A DNA stretch of 45,269 nt, taken from NCBI GenBank assembly GCA_945865405.1, contig CAMBDS010000023.1, positions 1 to 45,269 of the forward strand, read 5' to 3'. This DNA comes from Caldithrix abyssi DSM 13497 (GTDB lineage: Bacteria > Electryoneota > AABM5-125-24 > Hatepunaeales > Hatepunaeaceae). The notes under the pieces are model-generated. The model had not been told where the DNA came from, did not search any database, and worked only from the letters and a program-made list of their open reading frames with translations. Shown here one piece after another: positions 36,601-43,751 of the stretch. The position numbers and the translations under genes are program-made. Every line of letters starts with the position of its first letter. Position 1 is the stretch's first letter.

Positions 36601-37910
36601 AGATCACTGTCTGCAACAACGGGTGGATTGCGATGGGTGACCAGAGTGGATTGAAGAATCAACAGAATTGGCCTCTGCCGGGCTATAATGGCGCGTGGGG
36701 GATGATCGCGCCGTTTTGGGATAGGTTGTTTATGCAGACTCAGATGGATGGTGTTTTCATATATTTCGACGAACAAAACCACAAAATCATAATTCAGTGG
36801 CAGACCGGCACGAAGGACGATGATAGAAACTGGTTTGCCAATGCGTTTCAGGTGGTGCTTTTTGACCCGGCCCATCACGAGACGGCGACGGGAGATGGCC
36901 CGATTTTGTTCCAGTACAATACAGTCAACGATGTGCAGGGAGATTTTGAAGCGAATTTCAAGTGCTCAGTGGGGATATCTTCGCCGGATGGTAAGGATGG
37001 GCTGACATACTCGTATTGGGGGATGCCTGCGGTGGGTGCGCGGAATCTGGCGGCAAACCAGGCGGTTCTTTGGACGACAACGGTTTGGGAACCGAGAGCG
37101 ACTATTGAGGGGCGGGTGGTACGGTACATCGACTCAACGGCGGTTGCGGGGGCGGTGGTGACTACCTCCCATGGTTACCAGACATTGACGAATGACGAGG
37201 GGGACTACCGAATCGTTGCTCCGGGTGCGGAGGGGTTGACTGTGTCCACGACTGGCGAGGGGTACGGCGAGGCTTCGGCTGATGGGATCGAAATGGTCGT
37301 GGGTGAGGTTGTGCGACAGGATTTTGTGTTGCCGCACGGGTGGTTCTCGCTTCCCGATAGCGGATTGTCGCCCGGGACTAATCCAGGGAACATGGATACT
37401 CGTGGTCACATCGAATGGACTTATCCAGATACGGTAAATATCGGATGGTTCAGTATCGAACCGATAGAATTTACTATAGCCGTGGAGCAGAACACAGATT
37501 TTTTCGAACAGATCGACGCAACCGGGTTGCCAGATGGTGAGTACGAAGTGGAACTACATTACATCGTCGATGATCCTCAAGTTGAATTGATACGAAATTA
37601 TCGTATTGTTGTGAACGATGTGAAAGATCCACCTGAGACATTTCCAGTTAAATTTGCTTTGGACAATCCTTATCCCAACCCTTTCAACAGCCAGACCTCG
37701 CTAAAGTTTTCGCTGCCTGTGTCCGGGCAAGTTGAGCTTTCGCTCACCGATATTGGCGGACGGGAAGTGATAAGTTTGGCGAGTGCAGAGTTTGGGGCAG
37801 GAACGCATCAACTTACGCTCGGTGCGGGGGACTTGCCGACGGGGTTGTATCTGATCCGGATGGAGGCTGGAGCATTTAAGGCATCGGAGCGGGTTCTCTT
37901 AATCAGGTAG
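33693..37910 (+). CDS. C25 (gingipain-like) secreted protein with C-terminal sorting domain
   Basis: 1405 residues. A signal peptide (about 10-31) and propeptide-like region (about 35-225) come first. The C25 caspase-like fold (about 275-560) follows: YLIVANEDYPAAVNELVEWK, LILIGNEEV, LDGNDPIADVAVGTY, His453 in RGHQND. Next are two Ig/CARDB-like stretches, a domain with LPFVFGYYGQGF (about 920-1140) and a carboxypeptidase-regulatory-like repeat. The last ~85 residues begin DNPYPNPFNSQTSLKFSLP, a type-A sorting/FlgD-Ig domain of the type-9 secretion class. At the expected catalytic cysteine the sequence reads MVSSSTISQGG (475-477 are Ser), so ordinary C25 activity may be lost or replaced. The ATG is supported by AAGGAG. 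Cell-surface role likely. Confidence 0.85.
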   Translation: MGKYFPSKFHSPALILSLFSVTSLFLNSAFALTIRTSEPKILVGQEFSSIKTGENSVLVTKCESSASQVVFSAEVKSLNLAKGVRGAVWRIEDEGIAGVDGMPDLPAISRWVVVPPTGEITLSATVQHQSRHNAEPPARFRDNEGEEEDFAVTEETTLTGVWPPQVAIIGEPMVWRGVRMVNLVLYPVQWDAETQDYIVNEGIVTEIVKGDSAGVNEVVPGYREPCRDFDKALEALVVNPPVRDDADENYPPGSYLIVANEDYPAAVNELVEWKRQAGHKVQILTFDPRVITKVMLKNQIRDIYNESHFSYLILIGNEEVDPPLEIPYDPEFYDNYFGQLDGNDPIADVAVGTYNCLTVDNLTCAIRRTISYEKNPDIENRVWFSKGFVGVGHCSVPEDLSPSYSGKWVKSVLERKGYDVTSTFFSDNEDNDFSPEIAELYNDGVNMIIVRGHQNDFDPQDIGAHGVYPFHFMVSSSTISQGGWGSFNRTFRMGTPDVMRGPSAGFGHNPSPRTNIANAIVGGLAEGLFEKGIRSFGWARNYLTAKIPIVMPADQGQLVTRYWGTLRYYGDPGQEPWIGVPSGVEVDGDDLWTGQSALNLRVRRQNQVVSGATVTLYAANQFQVTGITDANGRVVLAWDNPEFERQQPILTVTGEGIYPFQRQLEPRDGVRLVVTDYEVLDETNNEVELNPGDRIGLSVTYSNIGNVPTMENEENWEFASPFIAGQFVPVRVPALDPGESIVIELEPVEDDSPRVSSTTPNKTQIHTCIRNDFAGISFEVLAPDLVREELILEGELIPAGAVRLWMTLQNNGDSRAVQVSGRLSTTSGFIDIIDERGLWDDIGIGETMEEIDNFSFSINEDAIPGSVAEFVLEIDTDTRSGMKIPIQIKLEEREAQHPVGPDKYGYIGIENGDENTVWADAPVFDWIDINPLGGEFEGERLDFPAQGEEDSSVVIDLPFVFGYYGQGFRQITVCNNGWIAMGDQSGLKNQQNWPLPGYNGAWGMIAPFWDRLFMQTQMDGVFIYFDEQNHKIIIQWQTGTKDDDRNWFANAFQVVLFDPAHHETATGDGPILFQYNTVNDVQGDFEANFKCSVGISSPDGKDGLTYSYWGMPAVGARNLAANQAVLWTTTVWEPRATIEGRVVRYIDSTAVAGAVVTTSHGYQTLTNDEGDYRIVAPGAEGLTVSTTGEGYGEASADGIEMVVGEVVRQDFVLPHGWFSLPDSGLSPGTNPGNMDTRGHIEWTYPDTVNIGWFSIEPIEFTIAVEQNTDFFEQIDATGLPDGEYEVELHYIVDDPQVELIRNYRIVVNDVKDPPETFPVKFALDNPYPNPFNSQTSLKFSLPVSGQVELSLTDIGGREVISLASAEFGAGTHQLTLGAGDLPTGLYLIRMEAGAFKASERVLLIR

Positions 37911-37972
37911 GCTGATTCGGCTTGTGCTTACTTGCCATAGGGCAGGGGGGGTATTATCTTTCAGGAGGTTTC

Positions 37973-38002
37973 AAGTAGGGCGGATTTCAATCCGCCCTAC
38001 TT
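37973..38002 (-). repeat. Palindromic intergenic repeat, family B, copy 3 (inverted)
   Basis: AAGTAGGGCGGATT-TC-AATCCGCCCTACTT, a perfect 14-bp stem. The core GCGGATTTCAATCCGC is the reverse complement of the copy at 16781. It lies between the C25 gene and tRNA-Ser and could also act as terminator for the C25 gene. Confidence 0.6.
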
Positions 38003-38015
38003 TGTGCAGACCACA

Positions 38016-38102
38016 GGAGAGTTGTCAGAGTGGTCGAATGAGGCGGCCTCGAAAGCCGTTGTAGGGTTTACTCTACCGGGGGTTCGAATCCCTCACTCTC
38101 CG
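38016..38102 (+). tRNA. tRNA-Ser (CGA)
   Basis: Acceptor stem GGAGAGT/ACTCTCC, anticodon loop CTCGAAA with anticodon CGA, long variable arm TGTAGGG-TTTA-CTCTACC typical of tRNA-Ser, and T-loop TTCGAAT. 87 bases to the discriminator G. The 3-prime CCA is not encoded and is added afterwards. Confidence 0.95.
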
Positions 38103-38107
38103 CAAAA

Positions 38108-38147
38108 GACCCATAAGTCCTTGACAATAGGATTTATGGGTCTTTTT
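38108..38147 (+). terminator. Intrinsic terminator after tRNA-Ser
   Basis: GACCCATAA (38108-38116) pairs with TTATGGGTC (38134-38142) around a 17-base loop, followed by TTTTT. It begins 6 bases past the tRNA. Confidence 0.85.
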
Positions 38148-38241
38148 GATTATGGGAAATCGCAAGGAGATATTTTAAGATAGTGCCATATAAAGAACAA
38201 ATTCCCTCGACTTTGATGCAAAATTATCGTATATTATAAAC

Positions 38242-38436
38242 ATGAAAATTTCACTTATTAATCACTCAAAACCAGCTTGTAATTCACCTGATTCTGTGAC
38301 GATTGTGACGGAAATATTTTCATCGTCACGCCCAAAACTCCTGTCAGATAAGCCCTGTGACGATTGTGACGATGTGACGATAAATTTGAATGCTCTTCTT
38401 GATATTCTTTCTATTCAACATCTTGGTCAAATTTAG
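38242..38436 (+). other. Small dubious ORF containing TGTGACGAT repeats
   Basis: 64-codon frame with ATG at 38242, no clear ribosome site and no recognised domain. The repetitive CDDCDDVT segment arises from the DNA repeats. It may be a remnant of a mobile-element gene or non-coding. The gap 37911-38444 otherwise holds only the palindrome, tRNA, terminator and these repeats. Confidence 0.25.
38294..38379 (+). repeat. Cluster of TGTGACGAT direct repeats
   Basis: CTGTGACGATTGTGACG occurs exactly at 38294-38310 and 38355-38371, the second followed by another TGTGACGAT unit. CATCGTCAC (38321-38329) is complementary to GTGACGATG (38366-38374), a 9-bp inverted pair. It is unlike any other sequence in the window. 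Confidence 0.6.
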
Positions 38437-38444
38437 TCCTCCCT

Positions 38445-41360
38445 CTAACCGGCGAGCGTGGCTTTTACTTTCAGTGCAAGTTCACGTAATTTGAAAGGTT
38501 TCTGGAGGAAGTTTGTACCTTCCTCAAGGATACCGTTGTCGCCGATGACATCAGCGGTATGACCTGATATAAAGAGGCATTTGATGTTGGGTCGCAACGA
38601 TAGAATCTGATCCGCCATTTCCTTGCCGTTCATTACCGGCATTACCACGTCAGTTACCAGAAGGTGGATGTCTTCGGAATATGAGTCGATCAGCTTGAGA
38701 GCGTCATTTGGTGTCGCGGCGATCAAGACTTTGTATTCCAACCAACTGAGCATATTCTCACCGACTTTCAGAATCTCCAATTCGTCCTCGACAAACAAGA
38801 CGGTTTCACCACGTCCACGAGGGATAGGGTCTTCAAATTCAAACTCAGTTTTAGCAAGTTCGCCTTCGCTACGCGGGAGATAGATGTCAATTTTCGTTCC
38901 TGTTCCCAGCTCAGAAGTGACATCGATAAATCCGTTGTTTTGTTTGACAATACCGTACACTGTCGCCAAACCAAGCCCAGTTCCCTTGCCCAACTCTTTG
39001 GTAGTAAAGAACGGGTCGAACATTCGCTCCATAGTTGCTTTGGTCATGCCACTGCCATTATCGATTACACTGAGTACGACATAGTCGCCGGGCATGGCTC
39101 CGATGTGATTGGAGCAGAAATTGGCATCGAGGAAAATGTTTTTCGTTTCGACCTGAACTTCGCCGAAGTTATCGATGGCATCGCTAGCGTTAAGGCAGAG
39201 ATTTGCCAAAATCTGGTCGATTTGGGTCGGGTCAATCTTCACAGCCCAGAGCCTGACACCGGGGGTCCATGTAAGGGTGATGTTTTCGCCGAGCAGTCTG
39301 CCCACCATTTTTAGCATTCCACTGACGCTGTCATTGAGGTCGAGTGCTTTGGGTGAAATCTTCTGTTTGCGAGCGAAGGCGAGAAGTTGCTTTGTGAGGT
39401 TTGCTGACCGCTGGGCGGCTAATTGGGCATCTTTCAGGTTTTTGAAAATACTACTGGTTGGTTCAACCTTGCGAATTGCGAGTTCAAGGTTTCCAAGAAC
39501 GGCTTGAAGCATATTATTGAAGTCGTGGGCAACTCCGCCGGCCAATCTGCCGATGGAATCCATCTTTTGTGCCTGCCTGAATTGCTCTTCGAGTAGCTTT
39601 CGAGCAGTGATGTCTCTGATGATTCCCTGTATGCCGATCAAGGCACCTGTCTCGTCCATTAGCTCATTTGAGGAGATGAGGCAGTCGATAACTTTCCCGT
39701 CGACACGGCGGAGCTTAAGCTCAAGATCTTTCACACCACCATAGAGTTGGACGTGCTCATTGACAATGGATTTATCGGGAGGGACATCGTAGAGTTGGTA
39801 AACGCTAAGTTTTAGCATTTCCTCGCGGGTGTAGCCAAAGATATCGAGCATCGTTTGGTTAAAGTCGATCAACTTGCCGTCATCGGTGCGGAAGTAAATA
39901 CCATCGCGATATGTTTCGAAGAGTGCTTTGTATCTGGTTTCCGACGATTTTAAGGCATCTTCGGCTCGGCGGCGCTCCGTAATATCACGGGCAAAAGCAA
40001 GTACTTTGGGATTATATGGATCTCCGAGAGCGACGGTATAGAACTCCAAATCAACAAGATTACCTGCTCTATTCGTAATTCGAAGTGAAAACTCGTCTGG
40101 CATTTTTTCGCCTCGAGCACGTGCGCGAAAACGACTTTCGAGGTATTCACGCTGTATGTCATCAAGAAAGATGTTGTGGTCGAAATCTGGTGATAAAATT
40201 TCTTCGGACGAGTAACCACAAATTTGGCAAAAGCGAGGATTGACATACTCATATTTTTTGCCGTGGATGAGGCAAATTGCATCGAAGGAATTCTCAACCA
40301 GCATTCGATAGAGGTTTTCACTCTCGGCCAAAGCAACTTCGACAACTTTTTGTTTGGATATTTCTCTGTTTAATTCGTCGCGATGGTCGAACGATTGGGT
40401 GACCAATCTGGCAAGGGTTCCGAATTCGTGAGGCTGTAGCTGGAGTTTGTGGACGAGGGAGGGATTTTCTTCTTTGAGGCTAGAAATTATCGTGCTTAAT
40501 GGATTGTAAATTAATACTATTGTAAAGAAAAAAATCAAAACTATAATAGTCACAACAAACAGAATATATAAAAGCAGTTCACGAATTAAAGAGCTTGTAA
40601 ACTCTGTATATATTGCGGTATTTTCTTTAACAACAAAATTGGCAATGGGGGTTTTACTCGAGTTTAGGATTTCAATCTGAAAAACAACAAGACCATTTTT
40701 GATTTCAGATTGTTGTTCAGCTATAGAGTTTATGCCTTGACCCTCAGGAATAGGCTGAGTGAGTGTTACTTCGCTACCGATGAGTTCTGAAAGATTGGCC
40801 AGTCTATTTTGATCCCACCGTCGGGCGGTTATTAAATAGCCCGATGGGGTGGCAATTCGTGTGATATCATTTGAAGGCTGAATTGGTGCTGTGGAAATCC
40901 CCATCAGTCCAGCCGGGGTGTTTACATAGAAATTATTAAACCATTCATACCGAACGCTGGTAGCCACTTCATGTGGCAGTTCAATACTGCTTATGGACCC
41001 AAGAGAATCGCTGTAAACACTGTAGATTGTTACGAATTCTTTATTGAGTACCCAGATTACTTCGACATCAAAGGTCTCCAGGGCCGTTTCCAAGTTCTCT
41101 TTTGCCCACACAGAATCGGTTGACGAGATAAAGTCTTTCATCTCATCCCAATAGCTATAATCGTAAGTCAACAATTGTTGGGGTTTGTTCAGAATTGCGA
41201 GATACTTTTGGAATGATCTGGCTTCCTCATTCTTGCGGTTGGTATGAAATTTAAGGATTTTGAGTGATTCAATGTGCCAGTAAGCGTAACCGCTCGCTAT
41301 GAAAACAAGGCCAATTGTTATCAAAAGGGAGATGATAGTCTTTTTGGCGCTTAATTGCAT
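38445..41360 (-). CDS. Hybrid sensor histidine kinase (CHASE4-PAS-PAS-HK-receiver)
   Basis: 971 residues. First TM helix at about 7-29, extracytoplasmic CHASE4-like sensor (about 45-225, TYDYSYWDEMKDF), second TM at about 262-290, then a HAMP-like linker. Two PAS domains follow (about 350-465, 475-590), then HisKA with His612 (GGVAHDFNNML), HATPase with SVIDNGSGM and GKGTGLGLATVYG, and a C-terminal receiver with Asp904 (LLVTDVVMP). It autophosphorylates and passes phosphate to its own receiver or an unseen response regulator. No regulator gene is adjacent, so it is an orphan. The ligand is unknown; CHASE4 proteins often sense small molecules. The N-terminal third is visibly more A/T-rich than the kinase core. 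Confidence 0.92.
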   Translation of the reverse strand: MQLSAKKTIISLLITIGLVFIASGYAYWHIESLKILKFHTNRKNEEARSFQKYLAILNKPQQLLTYDYSYWDEMKDFISSTDSVWAKENLETALETFDVEVIWVLNKEFVTIYSVYSDSLGSISSIELPHEVATSVRYEWFNNFYVNTPAGLMGISTAPIQPSNDITRIATPSGYLITARRWDQNRLANLSELIGSEVTLTQPIPEGQGINSIAEQQSEIKNGLVVFQIEILNSSKTPIANFVVKENTAIYTEFTSSLIRELLLYILFVVTIIVLIFFFTIVLIYNPLSTIISSLKEENPSLVHKLQLQPHEFGTLARLVTQSFDHRDELNREISKQKVVEVALAESENLYRMLVENSFDAICLIHGKKYEYVNPRFCQICGYSSEEILSPDFDHNIFLDDIQREYLESRFRARARGEKMPDEFSLRITNRAGNLVDLEFYTVALGDPYNPKVLAFARDITERRRAEDALKSSETRYKALFETYRDGIYFRTDDGKLIDFNQTMLDIFGYTREEMLKLSVYQLYDVPPDKSIVNEHVQLYGGVKDLELKLRRVDGKVIDCLISSNELMDETGALIGIQGIIRDITARKLLEEQFRQAQKMDSIGRLAGGVAHDFNNMLQAVLGNLELAIRKVEPTSSIFKNLKDAQLAAQRSANLTKQLLAFARKQKISPKALDLNDSVSGMLKMVGRLLGENITLTWTPGVRLWAVKIDPTQIDQILANLCLNASDAIDNFGEVQVETKNIFLDANFCSNHIGAMPGDYVVLSVIDNGSGMTKATMERMFDPFFTTKELGKGTGLGLATVYGIVKQNNGFIDVTSELGTGTKIDIYLPRSEGELAKTEFEFEDPIPRGRGETVLFVEDELEILKVGENMLSWLEYKVLIAATPNDALKLIDSYSEDIHLLVTDVVMPVMNGKEMADQILSLRPNIKCLFISGHTADVIGDNGILEEGTNFLQKPFKLRELALKVKATLAG

Positions 41361-41471
41361 GCAGAATTAACCGTACAATTAATTGCGAAGTTGGACACAA
41401 GAATGAAGTATCGATGAAGGGGTAGTTTTTGCATCTGACGGTTAAGCATTGTAGGGGAATTCCCGGAACCG

Positions 41472-41512
41472 ACTTACTTTTAGTAGAGAAAACAAATCTA
41501 CTACTAATAAGT
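41472..41512. other. Imperfect inverted repeat between the sensor kinase and suf genes
   Basis: Arms 41472-41487 and 41497-41512, with TAGTAGA/TCTACTA perfect at the loop side and 12 of 16 positions paired overall. It lies in the 285-base gap (41361-41645) upstream of the sensor kinase and downstream of sufU. No T-run follows in either direction. The gap shows no gene. Confidence 0.35.
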
Positions 41513-41645
41513 TAGACGCGCAACACAAAGTATCGAAACGGACGAGAGGTATGAAAGTCGTGTGATTAGAGTTTGTTTCACGTGCAGCCAACTGTAGAGG
41601 GCCTTAGGTGGGGGCAGTCACACGGGCAAGCCTGTGGGAAGTTTG

Positions 41646-42113
41646 TTATTCGGTAGTGACGACTGCGGTAGGGGGAGCTTCATCTAAAAGTCGTTTACGC
41701 ATGATATTCCACGCTTCATAAACCAGTGAGGCACATTTGACACGAGAGGGGAGCTTCGAGACACCTTCGAGTGCGGCGGCGTCGCCGAGGAATTTTTTAT
41801 CTTCGTCGGAAATAGGTTCGCTGCGAAGGTACTTTTGAAAGATGGATCTGGCGTGTTCAATGTGATCGAGAGTTTGACCTTCCGCATTATCGCAAAACAT
41901 CGATGATGAGGCGGTGCAAATAGCACAAGCTTTTCCGGTGAAGGCGATTTTGTCGATTTTGCCGTCAACAACCCGCGCGCTCAGAACGATTTGATCGCCA
42001 CACATGACGTTGTTACCCTCGACCGAGATGTTCGAGTTGCCGATATGACCATAGTGACGTGGAAATTTCGAATGGTCGATCAGCAATTCGTTGAAGATAG
42101 ATTCGAGACTCAT
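41646..42113 (-). CDS. sufU: SufU-type sulfur relay / Fe-S assembly protein
   Basis: 155 residues. It has the IscU-like fold with cysteine ligands Cys38 (VMCGD, with Asp40), Cys63/Cys66 (KACAICTASSS) and Cys127 (RVKCASLVYEAW). The extended segment between them (about 100-122) marks the SufU branch. SufU takes sulfur from SufS, in Bacillus with Zn at the site. The ATG overlaps the sufS stop by 4 bases (ATGA), showing coupling. It is the last gene of the suf operon. Confidence 0.93.
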   Translation of the reverse strand: MSLESIFNELLIDHSKFPRHYGHIGNSNISVEGNNVMCGDQIVLSARVVDGKIDKIAFTGKACAICTASSSMFCDNAEGQTLDHIEHARSIFQKYLRSEPISDEDKKFLGDAAALEGVSKLPSRVKCASLVYEAWNIMRKRLLDEAPPTAVVTTE

Positions 42114-43336
42114 TGCCCTAAAATCTCCTTTGTGTTTTCCAGTGCCGAAACCAATTGGTCAACCTCGTCGCGGGTGTTGTAGAAATAAAAACTGGCGCGT
42201 GCTGTCGATGCGACACCAAGAGCCTCCATTAGAGGTTCTGCGCAATGTACTCCTGCACGAATGGCGATGCCACGGTGGTCGAGGATCGAGGCGATATCGT
42301 GGGGGTGACAACCGTTTATGTTGAAAGAGATTGCGCCGGTACGATTTGTCAATGGGCCAGCGATGGTGACCCTGTCAACTTTCGATAGTCTTTGGCAGGC
42401 GTATTCTGCTAAAGCATCGACATAAGAGGCTATTTCACTCATGCCAAGTCCCATCAGGTACTCGACTGCGGCACCCAAGCCTATCGCTCCGGCTATGTTG
42501 GGAGTGCCGGGCTCGAATTTATAGGGAAGGGCGTTGTAAGTTGAGCTTTGACGTTGAACCCGCAGGATCATCTCACCGCCACCGAAGACGGGGGTGAACC
42601 TTTCCAGAAGTTCTCGCTTTCCATATAATACGCCGATACCGGTTGGGCCGACACATTTGTGTCCGGAAAAAGCGTAGAAATCGCAATCCAATGCATTAAG
42701 ATCGACAGGGAGATGAGCAACAGCCTGTGCGCCGTCGATTACGGAAAGTGCTCCGTTGTGACGAGCCAAACCAGAGAGGGTCTCTACGTCGTGAATGGCT
42801 CCGGTTACATTGGAGGCGTGTTGGAAGGCCAAAACTTTAGTGCGGGGATTCCAGTTGCGACCAACCTGATCGTAGTCGAAAGTACCGTCGGGAAAGATGT
42901 CGATAAATTCAAGAGTTGCGCCCGATCTGGCAGCTGCCATTTGCCAAGGGACAAGGTTAGAGTGGTGTTCGGAAGGGGTCAAAAGGATGACGTCGCCAGG
43001 CTTTAGATACTGTCCAGCAAGTATATTCGCTACGATATTTATCGAGCCGGTTGTGCTGGATGTGAAGATAGCTTGGGAAGGGTCGTCAATATTGAGGAAT
43101 TTAGCGATGCTGGCGCGAGCCAATTCAAAGCAGTTGGTAGCTTCTTCGCCAAGCTTGTGAGGACTGCGATGGACATTGGCACAAAACTCGCGGTAATAAG
43201 CGAGTTCTGCGTCAATGACGGAATCAGGTTTCTGCGTGGTAGCGGCGTTGTCGAGGTAGATAAAGGTTTCGCCAGTCCCGGCGAAATGACGATATATAGG
43301 GTATGACTTGCGAATTAGAGCAGGATCGAGGGCCAC
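42110..43336 (-). CDS. sufS: Class II cysteine desulfurase SufS
   Basis: 408 residues. PLP-dependent desulfurase for Fe-S assembly. PLP lysine Lys227 (FSGHKCVGPTG), catalytic Cys365 in RAGVHCAEP, and the SufS N-terminus with DNAATTQKPDSVIDA. It is class II, unlike the desulfurase at 30477. The start is GTG at 43336, immediately after the Rieske gene stop (TAAGTG), so the genes are directly coupled. Confidence 0.96.
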   Translation of the reverse strand: MALDPALIRKSYPIYRHFAGTGETFIYLDNAATTQKPDSVIDAELAYYREFCANVHRSPHKLGEEATNCFELARASIAKFLNIDDPSQAIFTSSTTGSINIVANILAGQYLKPGDVILLTPSEHHSNLVPWQMAAARSGATLEFIDIFPDGTFDYDQVGRNWNPRTKVLAFQHASNVTGAIHDVETLSGLARHNGALSVIDGAQAVAHLPVDLNALDCDFYAFSGHKCVGPTGIGVLYGKRELLERFTPVFGGGEMILRVQRQSSTYNALPYKFEPGTPNIAGAIGLGAAVEYLMGLGMSEIASYVDALAEYACQRLSKVDRVTIAGPLTNRTGAISFNINGCHPHDIASILDHRGIAIRAGVHCAEPLMEALGVASTARASFYFYNTRDEVDQLVSALENTKEILGQ

Positions 43337-43702
43337 TTATAGCCTCAGCAATTCCGGTTGGTTATCCGAGATCGGTGCCAACGCGATAGCAATCTCGTTA
43401 TTTTCAATCTTTACGGGATAGCTTTTAACGCCTCGTAAAGCTGGCAACGAGAGGACAGTTCCTGTGCGAATATCGAATACTGCGCCATGCCGTGGACAGG
43501 CGACACTGAAGCCGTCAATTGTTCCAAATGCGAGCGAAGCACCTTGATGTGAGCAGGTGTCCTCTATGGCAAAGAATCCTTGTTCGATATGGAAAAGGGC
43601 GACCGGAATCTGGTTCACAATAATTCTTTTTGCCTTACCTACTGGTAGATCAGATGTTGGGCAGATTGTTTGATAATCGGATGCTAATTGATCAGAATTC
43701 AT
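43337..43702 (-). CDS. Rieske-type [2Fe-2S] ferredoxin of the suf operon
   Basis: 121 residues. The non-haem Rieske fold (NirD/ferredoxin subfamily) has cluster ligands Cys50/His52 (EDTCSHQGASL) and Cys69/His72 (ACPRHGAVFDIRTG). A small Rieske ferredoxin is found in suf operons of several phyla, where it is thought to donate electrons for cluster assembly; its exact role is not settled. It sits between sufD and sufS. No signal peptide is present, so it is cytoplasmic. Confidence 0.93.
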   Translation of the reverse strand: MNSDQLASDYQTICPTSDLPVGKAKRIIVNQIPVALFHIEQGFFAIEDTCSHQGASLAFGTIDGFSVACPRHGAVFDIRTGTVLSLPALRGVKSYPVKIENNEIAIALAPISDNQPELLRL

Positions 43703-43751
43703 TTAATTAGAAGTTGCAATTGTTGGATAGTATAGATAGTGAAGGAATACC

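Noticed and set aside
36132-36878. 248-codon minus-strand frame opposite the C25 gene
   Set aside because: Antisense shadow, rich in His/Arg/Ile from reverse reading, no motif.
38294-38379. CRISPR array
   Set aside because: Units are too short and irregularly spaced, no spacer structure and no cas genes.
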